A stretch of 35,024 nucleotides of DNA from Acidobacteria bacterium 13_1_20CM_3_53_8 (GTDB taxonomy: Bacteria > Acidobacteriota > Blastocatellia > Pyrinomonadales > Pyrinomonadaceae), in the NCBI GenBank assembly GCA_001920415.1, contig MNJR01000146.1, positions 23,045-58,068 of the forward strand, read 5' to 3'. The stretch's first letter is position 1. Each line of letters begins with the position of its first letter. The notes beneath the pieces are model-generated. The model searched no databases. It was not told the DNA's origin and saw only the letters and a list, made by a program, of their open reading frames with translations. Positions 1-9,089 of the stretch are shown in pieces. Both the position numbers and the translations under genes were made by a program.

Positions 1-2294
1 GCCAGCCCTATGCCTGTGCCCTCGAACTCTTCGGCGCTGTGTAGGCGCTGGAACGCGCCGAATAATTTGTTGACATAGGCCATGTCGAACCCCGCGCCGT
101 TATCGCGGACGAAATAAGCAAGCTCGCCGTCCTTCTGTTCCTGGCCGAAACTTATCTCTGCCCGCTCACGCTTCGAGGTGAACTTCCATGCATTGCCCAG
201 CAGGTTAACCAACACAACTTTTAAGAGGCGCTTATCGCCGTGCGTTGAAAGCCCTTCCTCAACCTGGACAGCTACTTGTCGTCCAGCATCTCTTTTTTGC
301 AACTCAGCAATCACTTCCTGAGCCAGCTTGCTGAGGTTGACGGCCTCGCTGCGCATCTCGCTGCGAGTCACGCGCGCAAGCTGCAACACGTCGTCAATCA
401 GTTGCGCCATCTCCTGACTTGCGCCGCGCACCTCTTGAAGATAACCCTTGCCCTCTTCGTCAAGTTTGTCCGCGTAATCTTCCAATAGCGCCTGACTGAA
501 CCCGTTGATGTGGCGCAAGGGCGCGCGCAGATCGTGAGAGACAGAATAGGAGAAGGCTTCGAGTTCACGATTAGCGGCCTGAAGTTGCGCGGTTCGCTCT
601 TGCACACGTTGTTCAAGCTCTTCATTGAGGCGGTGAACCTCTTCTTCTGCGCGCTTGCGCTCCGTTATGTCGCGTAAGATGACTGTGTAGAGCTTCTGCC
701 TATCTGACTCTATCTGCGAGATAGATGCTTCTATGGGAAACTCCTCGCCGTCCGAGCGCAGCCCGAAGAGTGCGCCGAGCGCTCCCATCGAACGCCTGCT
801 CACATGCGTTCTACCAAAATTCTGAATATGACCTTTGTGGTCAGCACGGAAACGTTCGGGAATGAAGCGGTCGAGCGGTTGTCCTATGGCCTCTTCAGAC
901 GGATAAAGGAACATCCTTTCGGCTGCGGCATTGAAAAGGATGATGCGCTGCTCTTCGTCAACGGTGATAATTGCGTCCATGGCGGAGCCTATCACGCCTG
1001 CAAGTTGCTCCTGGCTTCGTCGCAGCTTCTCTTCACCCTGCTTGCGCTCAGTGATGTCGGTAATGGCGACAAACGCCAGCACCTTGCCGCTTGTGTCATG
1101 GACTAGGCCGCCGCTGTAACTGAAGATGCGCTCCCAATCCCTGTCGAGCCGCCGAATGCACACTTCAAAGTCGCGCAAGTTCTCGCCATGATAGATGCGC
1201 GGCAGCGGCCATTGCTCGATGTTCAAAACGGAGCCATCAAGCGCCGTTAGCTCGAAGATGTTACTGAATTCCGGCAGGCGGCGACGGCCTTCGTCTATGC
1301 TGGTGAAGCCATGCATCTCCAAACCAGCACGATTCCAGTGGAGCAGGTTGCCGTTGATGTCTGAGATGACCAGGCCTTCTGTGAGATTTTCGATAACGGT
1401 ATGAAGCCGCTTTTCGCTCTCACGCAAAGACTCCTCTGCCTGCTTGCGCTCTGTGATGTCAACAATCGTGCCCAAAACCATCAAGCCTTGCTCAGACTCA
1501 AGCGGATTCAAGCCTATCTCTACTGGAAACTCGCTTCCGTCCTTGCGCAAGCCGTAAAGGTCTCGCCCCGCTCCCATAGGTCTTGCCGTAGGGTCGGCCA
1601 TGAACCGGTTGCGGTAAGCGGAATGATGAGCGCGGAAACGCGCGGGCACGAGCATCTCTATGAATTGCCCCAGAAGTTCTTCGCGGCTGTAGCCGAATGT
1701 TTTCTCTATCTGTGTGTTGACCAGCGCTATCTTGCCTTCTCTGTCAACCATCACCATTCCGTTCGGCGCGTGCTCTATAACTTGACGGAAACGCTCTTCG
1801 GCGCGCTCGCGCTCCGTTATGTCGCGCATGATGACGGTGTAGAGTTTTTGTCCTACGGCCTCGACCTGCGAGATTGAAGCTTCAATCGGAAATTCTTCGC
1901 CGTCGGCGCGCAGCCCGTAAACGGCACGCGCTCCGGCCATGACGCGCGTAGTGACTCCGGTCTGGCCGAAAGATTGAATGTGCGATGAATGTATGCGGCG
2001 GTAGCGTTCAGGAATGAAGCGGTCTAGCGCGTGCCCGATGGCATCGCTTGCAGGACAACGGAACATCGTTTCGGCAGCGCGATTGAAGAGCAAGATGTTC
2101 TGCTCTTCATCAACCGTTATGATGGCGTCCATAGCCGAATCAACTATGACGGCCAATCGAGCCTGGCTTGCGCGCAACTCCTCCTCTGCGCGCTGCTGCA
2201 AATTAGCCTGCGCGCTCTCATCACTTTCAGATTCCGTTTTCCGCTTCTCGGAAAGTTTCTCCGAATCAGGTTGAGGCGTTTGCGGTCGGCTCAT
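1..2294 (-). CDS. Multi-PAS sensor histidine kinase, 3' end cut by window edge
   Basis: A reading frame starts at an ATG complementary to 2292-2294 and stays open to the window edge (764 codons visible). I read a short charged coil, four PAS domains (about residues 44-150, 160-275, 285-405, 420-535), each followed by a DITER-type PAC ending, a coiled coil, a HisKA domain with SVSHDLRAPL (phospho-acceptor His577), and the start of an HATPase_c domain with DNGAGFD and GTGIGL. No membrane segment is visible, so it is probably a cytoplasmic sensor. By family it autophosphorylates on His577 and passes phosphate to a response regulator. PAS1 and PAS4 are near copies of each other. The upstream AAGGGG about 11 bases before the ATG supports the start. 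The cognate regulator is not clear: the neighbouring regulator at 3025-3657 pairs better with the HisKA_3 kinase at 4022-5503. Confidence 0.93.
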   Translation of the reverse strand, partial: MSRPQTPQPDSEKLSEKRKTESESDESAQANLQQRAEEELRASQARLAVIVDSAMDAIITVDEEQNILLFNRAAETMFRCPASDAIGHALDRFIPERYRRIHSSHIQSFGQTGVTTRVMAGARAVYGLRADGEEFPIEASISQVEAVGQKLYTVIMRDITERERAEERFRQVIEHAPNGMVMVDREGKIALVNTQIEKTFGYSREELLGQFIEMLVPARFRAHHSAYRNRFMADPTARPMGAGRDLYGLRKDGSEFPVEIGLNPLESEQGLMVLGTIVDITERKQAEESLRESEKRLHTVIENLTEGLVISDINGNLLHWNRAGLEMHGFTSIDEGRRRLPEFSNIFELTALDGSVLNIEQWPLPRIYHGENLRDFEVCIRRLDRDWERIFSYSGGLVHDTSGKVLAFVAITDITERKQGEEKLRRSQEQLAGVIGSAMDAIITVDEEQRIILFNAAAERMFLYPSEEAIGQPLDRFIPERFRADHKGHIQNFGRTHVSRRSMGALGALFGLRSDGEEFPIEASISQIESDRQKLYTVILRDITERKRAEEEVHRLNEELEQRVQERTAQLQAANRELEAFSYSVSHDLRAPLRHINGFSQALLEDYADKLDEEGKGYLQEVRGASQEMAQLIDDVLQLARVTRSEMRSEAVNLSKLAQEVIAELQKRDAGRQVAVQVEEGLSTHGDKRLLKVVLVNLLGNAWKFTSKRERAEISFGQEQKDGELAYFVRDNGAGFDMAYVNKLFGAFQRLHSAEEFEGTGIGL

Positions 2295-2393
2295 TGTGCA
2301 CTACCCCTTGGTTGCTTGCTGACATCCAGAGTCAGGAGTCGTACAAGATCAAGCGCTTGCCAACTCAGGACAGGGAGATGCCAGAAGCAAGCT

Positions 2394-2510
2394 TTAAAAC
2401 TTCATTTTGAGCATGAGGTTTAGCATATGAAGTTTGGGGGACAAATCTATGAGCAGTTCGATTATTTGTTCGCGCAGCATGGCCGAGTCACCTGCAACAA
2501 ATATTTTCAC
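2394..2510 (-). pseudogene. Remnant of a response-regulator receiver domain
   Basis: A GTG-started frame of 38 codons begins VKIFVAGDSAMLREQIIELL, which resembles the first strand and helix of CheY-like receivers (usually KILIVDDS followed by an RE-rich helix). After about 27 residues the similarity is lost and a stop follows, so the phospho-acceptor aspartate, the conserved lysine and any output domain are missing. The first acidic-pocket residue is glycine (AGDS instead of ADDS). I read it as the decayed 5' end of a regulator once located between the two kinases. It could also be a chance short frame. Confidence 0.4.
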
Positions 2511-3024
2511 TGTCAATCCTTAAACCTTGATGAGTAGAGGTTGTGGCATTCCTCATGTATGGATTTACCGGTCGAACACTGATTTGATAAGGCGAGGGAA
2601 GAAAGCCTGCCCGGACTCTTCCCCGCCCCTAGGCGCGATCCTCTGTGCGTGAGATGCAACTTAATGGAGCACGCCATTTGCGATGCGGCAGTTTGGCCCC
2701 CAAATCTGCACACCACAAAAATTCAAGCCCCGACCACCTTCAGAATACAGAGCGAAGGCCGCAGATGAATATCAGGATAACTTTGATTCTTATGTCAGAG
2801 ATTGGCTCATAGCTTTGTCAGTGTTCTTCTTACAAATATGGTTTTGCGGGCAGGGGATTGAAGGGATGAAATAAGGGATGAGGGCGGAGGGATGAGGGAT
2901 GAATAAGAAGGAGTTAAAGCGTCAACGTGCAATTAGCTCAATTCTTATTCATCCCTCATCCTTCATCCCTTATTTCATCCCTTTACAGGCGGGACTGAAT
3001 CTGTAGAGATGAAATTCTTACAGT
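2511..3024. other. Gene-free spacer with one inverted repeat
   Basis: I see no convincing gene on either strand between the receiver-domain remnant and the response regulator. The only structure is the GGGATGA-type inverted repeat at 2861-2984, listed separately. Short open frames here (for example 2513-2716 minus) have no recognisable domain, no ribosome-binding site and unnatural composition. Confidence 0.6.
2861..2984. repeat. Inverted repeat A, GGGATGA heptamer family
   Basis: The left arm (2861-2909) is made of tandem GGGATGA-like units. The right arm (2941-2984) is its reverse complement except for a few bases missing around a GGGCGGA block. About 30 bases separate the arms. The same text recurs as a perfect 31-bp inverted repeat at 27825-27945, so this is a dispersed family. 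There is no terminal T-run, so an intrinsic terminator is not obvious. Confidence 0.85.
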
Positions 3025-3657
3025 TTAATCTACCAACTTGTTCTGTATGACATAGTGTGTGAGTTCGGCGCTGGTCTTCATTCCCATCTTCTCTAAAATG
3101 CGCGCACGGTAAGTGCTAATAGTTTTATCGCTGAGCGAGAGCATGTCGGCAATCTCACTGACCGTCTTTCCAGAGGCTATCAGGCGCATGACCTCGAACT
3201 CGCGGTCAGAAAGATTTTCGTGAGGCGGGCGGTCTGCTCCTCTTTCAAAGTCTAAAACCAGTGTCTCGGCCATGGCGGCACTGACGTACCTTCTTCCTTC
3301 GCTCACTTTATTAATCGCTTTGACCAACTCATCTCGCGGGCTGTCCTTCGTGACATAGCCAGCCGCACCGGCTTTGAAAGCGCGGCGCGCATACTGCTCT
3401 TCCGAATGCATGCTGAGGATCAGCACAGGAAGCTTTGGGCGCATCTGCTTTAACTCTTTCAATAGATCAAGCCCGCTTCTACCGCCTAAAGAAAGATCTA
3501 GCACTGCAACGTCCCAATTGTGTTGACGCGCAAGGTCGAGCGCTTCCGTGACGCTACCCGCTTGACCGAAAACTGTTGTGCCGGGTTGCTCGTCGAAAAT
3601 TCTCTTAATACCTTCTCGGACGACTTCATGATCATCAACAATGAGAATTCTTTTCAT
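3025..3657 (-). CDS. NarL/FixJ-type response regulator
   Basis: 210 residues, the usual family length. It has an N-terminal receiver domain (about 1-120) with acidic pocket D8/D9, phospho-acceptor D54 (AVLDLSLGG), S82 and K104, and a C-terminal LuxR-type helix-turn-helix (about 145-205) starting LSDREFEVMRLIASGKT. By family it is a cytoplasmic DNA-binding regulator activated by phosphorylation. The kinase at 4022-5503 lies immediately upstream on the same strand and belongs to the HisKA_3 class that normally partners NarL-type regulators, so the two are a likely pair despite a 364-bp gap filled by inverted repeat B. Target genes cannot be read from the sequence. Confidence 0.95.
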   Translation of the reverse strand: MKRILIVDDHEVVREGIKRIFDEQPGTTVFGQAGSVTEALDLARQHNWDVAVLDLSLGGRSGLDLLKELKQMRPKLPVLILSMHSEEQYARRAFKAGAAGYVTKDSPRDELVKAINKVSEGRRYVSAAMAETLVLDFERGADRPPHENLSDREFEVMRLIASGKTVSEIADMLSLSDKTISTYRARILEKMGMKTSAELTHYVIQNKLVD

Positions 3658-3709
3658 TGACCTTATCTCGATGCCGAGCGGCGTTCGGCGTGCTGATAAT
3701 TGCTGATAA

Positions 3710-3870
3710 TTAACGTGAGTTCGATATAAGACGAAGTGCGAGCAAGCGAATTATCCACGAAACCACACGAAGAGAAGAATTCGTTTAGTGTAGTTTCGTA
3801 TGGTTTCGTGTGATGCGCGTGGATAGTTCTCTTCCTTTCCTCTTTCTCTCTTACGTCGAACTCACGTTAA
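3710..3870. repeat. Inverted repeat B between kinase and regulator
   Basis: Outer arms are 15-bp perfect complements (3710-3724 and 3856-3870, TTAACGTGAGTTCGA). A second imperfect pair lies inside (from 3751, TATCCACGAAACCACACGA, matched around 3795-3825 with a small insertion). It occupies most of the 364-bp spacer 3658-4021, where I see no gene. It sits between two genes that should be co-expressed. Confidence 0.8.
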
Positions 3871-4021
3871 TTAAGACGAAGTATAATTTTATTCAGAGTA
3901 ATTAAAGTCACTTAATACTCTTGATCAAAAGGTCTGAAATAAGATGGGATACTCTGATGGAAAATTTTAAAATCAACCTTCGCTGCTCTTAACAATCATA
4001 ATACCGGGTTCAATGGTTCTC

Positions 4022-5503
4022 CTAACCAGAGAGCGGAACTCTTACAGTGATTGCAGTGCCTTGTCCCTCGACCCCTGAGATGCTTATCTTTCCATTTACC
4101 AGATGAGCGCGCTCTCTCATTCCGAGTATGCCGAGCGATAACGGCGCTGATGTCTCGTTCTCTGTTATTCCCCTTCCGTTATCGCGTATGGTTAAGACAA
4201 ATTCGTCAGCCTCTATTTGTGTAGTAACGTCAACGCTCGTTGCCTGCGCGTGGCGCAGGATATTGGTCAGGGCTTCCTGAAGTATACGGAAGAGGGTTGT
4301 TGATTGCTCCCGATTCAAAATTACGTTCTCCAGATAGCAGTCACACCGGCATGCAATTCCAGTTTGAACTTGAAACTGTTGCACCTGCCACTCAATGGCT
4401 TCTACCAATCCCAGATCATCCAGTATGCTTGGGCGCAATTCCGAAGCGATTCGCCTGACGGTATTGACCGTAGCATCTGTGAGCTTCATCATTGTTTTCA
4501 ACTTCTCTTCCAGCGCAGGCAGTTGCGACCGGTCAACTGATTCGGAGATCGTTTTATCAAAGCTCTCCAGATCCCATCTCAATCTGGTCAGCGCCGATCC
4601 AAGCTCATCATGTATCTCGCGTGCGATTCTGGTGCTCTCCTCTTCACGAGCAAATTGCAGCCGCGCCGAAAGCGCCCGCAACTTTTCATTAGAGCTTTTT
4701 AGCTGTTCCTCTGTATGTTTACGTTCAGTGATGTCCTGCCCTATGCCGATTTTCGTCCCATCGGAAAGGCGAATGTTGGTCCATGTGGTATCTATAAGAC
4801 GCCCGTCTCTGGTTCTGGTTTTGAAATCCTGCCATTCGCCAGTAGGCTCGGCTATAAAATCCAGAGCTCTCTGGCGTTCCTGCGGGTCAGGATAGAACTC
4901 TATGAAGGCATCAAGGTTCAACCTCTGTATCTCTTCAAGAGAGCATCCCAGCGTGCGTTCCCACTCACAATTGACCATCTGATAGCGATTATCCGCGCTA
5001 AGAAATCTTATCATCAAGGGAATGTGATCGAATATCTGCTGTAGAATCTCCTTCTGCTTTCTCAACTCGTTTTCAGCACGCTTTCTCTCCGTGATGTTCT
5101 CTACCATAGCGAGGCCGTAGAGGGGCGCGCCGTTTGAGTCGTTTATGAGAGTAGCCGTTTTGTGAACCCATACCGTATCACCGCTCTTTGTCAGGTAGCG
5201 CTTCTCGATTGTGTAGCGCGAAATCTCTCCTCTGTACAGCTTATCCGACAACTTCTTATCCGCTTCCCAATCTTCCGGGTAAACAAGTTTCTCAAATCCT
5301 ATTCGCGCCAGTTCCTCTTCTGTGTATCCTGTCATTTCGCAGTACGCTCTGTTGGCCCGTCTCAATTTTAGATCAGGACCGACGACGGCCATTCCAATCG
5401 GCGCATCGTCAAAGACCTTTTGGAAACGCTCCTCGCTCTCGCGCAAAGCCTCTTCGCGCTCGATAAACTTCCTTCTCATGTCCTTGTTTATCGCCATCGT
5501 CAT
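4022..5503 (-). CDS. PAS-PAS histidine kinase, HisKA_3 (NarX/DesK-like) class
   Basis: 493 residues. After a short charged N-terminus come two PAS/PAC units (about 21-140 and 150-262, ending NITERK and DITERK), a coiled stretch, a HisKA_3 dimerisation domain with AREIHDELGS (phospho-acceptor His298), and a HATPase_c domain with N414 in EALTNILRHA, DNGRG at 441-445 and LGILGMRERA around 457-466. No transmembrane helix is seen, so it should sense a cytosolic signal or a bound cofactor through PAS. It is the upstream gene of a two-gene unit with the NarL regulator at 3025-3657. Three in-frame ATGs (codons 1, 3 and 9) make the exact start uncertain. Confidence 0.95.
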   Translation of the reverse strand: MTMAINKDMRRKFIEREEALRESEERFQKVFDDAPIGMAVVGPDLKLRRANRAYCEMTGYTEEELARIGFEKLVYPEDWEADKKLSDKLYRGEISRYTIEKRYLTKSGDTVWVHKTATLINDSNGAPLYGLAMVENITERKRAENELRKQKEILQQIFDHIPLMIRFLSADNRYQMVNCEWERTLGCSLEEIQRLNLDAFIEFYPDPQERQRALDFIAEPTGEWQDFKTRTRDGRLIDTTWTNIRLSDGTKIGIGQDITERKHTEEQLKSSNEKLRALSARLQFAREEESTRIAREIHDELGSALTRLRWDLESFDKTISESVDRSQLPALEEKLKTMMKLTDATVNTVRRIASELRPSILDDLGLVEAIEWQVQQFQVQTGIACRCDCYLENVILNREQSTTLFRILQEALTNILRHAQATSVDVTTQIEADEFVLTIRDNGRGITENETSAPLSLGILGMRERAHLVNGKISISGVEGQGTAITVRVPLSG

Positions 5504-6233
5504 AACCTCTTGATGCTTAGCACCGTATTGTTACTCTCTAACACCGTGCGACGTCTTAAATAAACCGCTTGTTGGTGCTGATGTTCCATTGAGGATTATT
5601 ACACATAACGGGCGACCTCATTACACTTCAAATAGAAAAAGTTGTGATGGCGCAAAGGGTTTGCATTGACGTTCATCTCTTTTGGGTTTAGTGTTTGCCC
5701 GTCATCAGGGGACTCACAGGCAACAGATCGCTCACAGTCGTTTTAAAACTTCGCTCCTAGCCTTCTTCCACAAAACAGATAGCTTATACAGGAGAACATT
5801 ATGTCTAGATACACAGACGTACTGGTATTGCCATATGGCGGCGATTGGCCTCCTCTGCCCGTAGAATAAGAGATTGACTCAAAGGATGGGCGCCTAATCT
5901 CTAAAGAGCGGAGACGCTTTTGCAGCTAGAAGATGTAAAATATCTAGGAGATATGATAATGAAGGAAGATTAGACGGCTAAATAGGCGTAATCCATGCCG
6001 TCTATTAGTACATCTAATTATAGTTATGTCTCCGCTTCGCATAGCCACAACATTGATTGCCGCCTCGCCTCTGTTGATGATATTGATAAGTTGAATGGAT
6101 AATGCGTGAGGCTGGTTGATGTGCGACGAGAGTTGAATAATCCCATGCGGAGAGCACATGGCATTCCCAGTCAGCTATCAGATTGCTGATTGAAAAGATC
6201 AGATGTTCGGCTCGGCGGAATGAATGCGCTACA
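5504..6233. other. Left flank of the cassette array, mostly without recognisable genes
   Basis: This 730-bp stretch lies between the kinase gene and the first attC. By the logic of integron arrays the DNA just left of attC1 should belong to a cassette ending at attC1, but I find no left boundary site and no integrase gene. Visible structure: a 22-codon frame with a good ribosome-binding site (5801-5869), an 8-bp inverted repeat TAGACGGC at 5971-5978 and 5997-6004, and a small palindrome ATATCT...AGATAT near 5940-5954. Overlapping minus-strand frames at 5944-6159 and 6014-6247 have no recognisable domain. Confidence 0.5.
5801..5869 (+). CDS. Possible 22-residue micropeptide
   Basis: A short frame begins at ATG 5801, preceded by CAGGAGAACATT, a good Shine-Dalgarno with normal spacing. 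The peptide starts MSRYTDVLVLPYGGDW and ends in a proline-rich acidic tail. It has no hydrophobic signal and no cysteine. I do not recognise it. Ribosome-binding-site quality is the only support, and a chance frame or the decayed start of a longer gene is equally possible. Confidence 0.25.
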   Translation: MSRYTDVLVLPYGGDWPPLPVE

Positions 6234-6341
6234 ACATAACAATTCAATCAACCGGACGCTCGACCTGGATGGCTTTCATCATTTATCTTTACGACGATAG
6301 TTGGATGCTTGCTCTCGCGCCGGTTATCTCAAGCGTTAGAT
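6234..6341 (+). repeat. Integron attC site 1
   Basis: A 108-bp imperfect palindrome. The R'' core is ACATAAC (6234-6240, one deviation from RYYYAAC) and the R' core is GTTAGAT (6335-6341, fits GTTRRRY). The inner arms TCAACCGG and CGCCGGTTA are complementary, as in the L''/L' boxes. It ends 32 bp before the STAND ATPase start, so the cassette begins at this R' site. Confidence 0.75.
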
Positions 6342-6373
6342 GCTGTGTTCGAGAAGCACGGGCTTGAAAGTAA

Positions 6374-8636
6374 ATGAAACATTGCCCACAATGTAGAAAA
6401 ACTTATGATGACGCAGCGATTCTCTGTCAATACGATGGTAGTCCGTTGTTAGTTACAACAACTCTGTCTGATCCTTACAATGATACTTTGATTGAACCTA
6501 AGTTAGAGCCGGACACACAATCAGAGTGGAGCATCAAGGTAGCAACCGATATTCAGCCACTTCAGTCACCCGGCAGCCGCCTTAACAACCTACCGGTACA
6601 ACTCACACCCCTCCTCGGACGTAAGGCAGAAATAATGGCCGTAGAGAACCTTATGCAGCGAGAGGATGTGCGCTTGCTGACGCTCACTGGTCCGGGTGGA
6701 ATTGGCAAAACTCGCCTGTCTCTGCAAGTAGCGGCAGACTTACTCAGTGAGTTTACAGATGGTGTGTTCTTCGTCGCGTTGGCACCGATCAGCGACCCTG
6801 ATTTAGTCGCATTTGCTATCGCACAGACGCTCGGAACTAAAGAAGCTGGCAGCAGCTCGCTGTTTGAGAGCATTAAGGAGTATCTGCGAGATAAGCAGAT
6901 GTTGCTTGCTCTGGATAACTTCGAGCAGGTGATTACGGCTAGGGAGATGGTGAAGGACTTGCTGATGACTTCATCACGGCTAAAGATTCTGGTGACCAGC
7001 CGTGAGTCGCTGTGCATCAGAGGCGAGCACGAATTCGCAGTGCCTCCTCTGACACTGCCAGACATCAAACAACTACCGCCCATCAATACGCTGACGCAAT
7101 TTGCAGCCGTTGAGTTGTTTGTGCAGCGGGCGTGCGCCGTCAAGACTGACTTTATGCTCACCAGCGAGAACATGCTGTCTGTAGTGGAAATCTGCGCGCG
7201 TTTAGATGGGTTGCCGTTAGCAATTGAACTAGCCGCCGCGCGAATTAAGGTGCTTTCGCCGCAGGCGATATTGGCGCGATTGGAGAGCAGGCTCAAGCTA
7301 TTGGTAGGTGGGGCGAGGGATTTGCCGGAACGTCAGCAGACTATGCGTGGAGCAATCGCTTGGAGCTACGATCTACTGAGTGAAGAGGAAAAGAAGCTAT
7401 TCAGGCGGCTATCCGTCTTTGTTGGTGGCTGCACGCTAGAGACCGCAGAGGCGGTATGCAGTATTGCGGGCGATATGGATATTGATATTCTTGATGTGGT
7501 CGCATCGCTCGTTGATAAGAGTTTATTTCGACAGGAGGAGCAATCAGACGGCGAACCGCGATTCATGATGCTAGAAACGATCAGGGAATACGGGCTGGAA
7601 CAATTAGAGGCGAGCGCAGAAGCTGAGGCGGTGAGGCGGCAACATGCGACCTTCTTTCTGAAATTAGCGGAGCAGGCAGGGCCAAAGTGGCAGAGGGGAA
7701 GAGAGCAGCTAGACCAATTGGAGATAGAGCATAACAATTTCCGACTAGCCTTGAAGTGGGCGATGGAGAAGGAAGTCGAAACAGGACTACGTTTGGCTGA
7801 TACACTGGCGGATTTCTGGATAATGCGTGGTTATATAACTGAGGGGCGCATGTGGCTTGGAGAAGCAATTCAAAGGAGCGGAGGTTCTCTCCCGTCGGTG
7901 CGGGCAACTGCTCTTATCGGGATGGCTTATATGATGACCCGGCAGGGCGATTATGCATCAGCGCGCTTGAGTTATGAACAAAGCTTGACGATAGGTAAAG
8001 AATTAGGGGACAAGAAAATCATCGGTGACGCGCTCAATGGCTTAGGTCACGTAGCTCTTAATCAAAGTGATTATGCGTCGGCCCGATCACTTTATAGTGC
8101 AAGCATAAAGGCGTACAGAGAATCGGGCAATGAGGCGCGCGTCCTCGGCTCACTTAACAACTTAGGAGAAGTGGCACGATGTCAAAGGGATTACCAGTTA
8201 GCGCGCTCGTTGTACGAAGAGAGTTTAGCAATTGCTAGAGGGCTGGGAAACAGGCGGGGAATAGCAATAGTGCTGGGCAACTTAGGGGACATAGCTTGTC
8301 AGCAAGGCGACTATGTATCGGCAGACTCACTCTACAAGGAGAGCTTAATCATTTATCGTGAATTTGCTGAAAAGCATGGCATCGTCTCTGTACTCGATGG
8401 ATTGGCGGATCTCGCGGCCGTCGCAAAGACAGCCTGAACGGGCGGCGCAACTATTGGGGGCTACAGAATATTTGTATGAAACCACTGGTACACGTCCGAC
8501 TCTCGCTGATCGTGCCGTGCGCGACCGGGCTGTCGCTAATGCGCGTGCTGCTTTAGGAGAAGAATCGTTCACAGCAGCCCTCGCGAAGGGGCGAGCAATG
8601 CCGCTAGAGCAGGCTATCGCCTACGCATTAGAGTGA
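6374..8636 (+). CDS. Zinc-ribbon/NB-ARC/TPR STAND ATPase, frameshifted near 8425
   Basis: Frame one (6374-8437) gives 687 residues: an N-terminal Cys ribbon (CPQC, then a lone LC about 15 residues later), an NB-ARC-type ATPase with Walker A GPGGIGKTR (about 106-114), LLALDNFEQV and LVTSRESL, a winged-helix region, then tetratricopeptide repeats from about residue 470 (units like GDYASARSLYEESLAI). The expected C-terminus is in the next frame: 8426-8636 encodes RQPERAAQLLGATEYLYE through EQAIAYALE, the usual ending of this family. The break is at or near the AAA run 8425-8427, explained by a one-base gain or two-base loss. Relatives are STAND switches that sense a ligand through the TPR and oligomerise on ATP, in regulation or anti-phage defence. 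Here no LuxR or SARP DNA-binding domain is seen. It fills one unusually large (about 2.5 kb) integron cassette. Confidence 0.88.
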
Positions 8637-8759
8637 ACTGTTAATGCCTAAATCCACTCACCATCCTGTTTCCGCCGCCCTTACAATTATTGTGTATGCT
8701 CAGTATTGATGATTAAAAACGTGATGTAACTAAACTTGAAAATCATAGTGCTACATGCC

Positions 8760-8861
8760 ATCTAACAACTCATTCAACCGGAGCGCGAGTTAGCTTGCAT
8801 TTCATCGTCAACTTGTGTGTATCGGCGTTGTGTGCGCGCCCGGTTAATTCGAGCGTTAGGC
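8760..8861 (+). repeat. Integron attC site 2
   Basis: 102 bp. R'' ATCTAAC (8760-8766) and R' GTTAGGC (8855-8861) both fit consensus. Next to R'' is AACTCATTCAACCGGAGCGC and next to R' is GCGCGCCCGGTTAATTCGAG, which pair with the unpaired bases typical of attC L boxes. The sequence is nearly the same as attC4 and shares its arms with attC7. It closes the STAND ATPase cassette. Confidence 0.93.
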
Positions 8862-8933
8862 GCTTTATGATCTCGGTAGAATTAAGCTTGATATAAATCT
8901 GCACTCAGATAATAATTCGCATGGAGGATGGTT

Positions 8934-9089
8934 ATGAAGAACAAGTATCAGGTTGTGCCACAGGCTGTAAGTACAAAGAAGCCGCCGAAAGTGCAAATCT
9001 CTGACGCAGAATTTCGCCGGAGATTGAAGAATATTGCCGAATGGAGGAAGAAGCGCCTTGCCGAGCTTCGCTCCAAGAATCCGCGTTGA
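8934..9089 (+). CDS. Small basic cassette protein, unknown function
   Basis: 51 residues from ATG 8934, with GGAGG 4-8 bases upstream. The protein is strongly basic and probably helical in its second half (FRRRLKNIAEWRKKRLAEL), with no membrane segment or signal. I do not recognise the family. It is the first gene of a two-gene cassette, and its last ~32 bases overlap the start of the next gene in another frame, which suggests translational coupling. The basic helix could bind nucleic acid or the partner protein, but nothing in the sequence proves this. Confidence 0.55.
   Translation: MKNKYQVVPQAVSTKKPPKVQISDAEFRRRLKNIAEWRKKRLAELRSKNPR

Noticed and set aside
5944-6247. Two overlapping minus-strand frames left of attC1
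   Set aside because: No recognisable domain or good ribosome-binding site, and cassette genes normally point with the array (plus strand).
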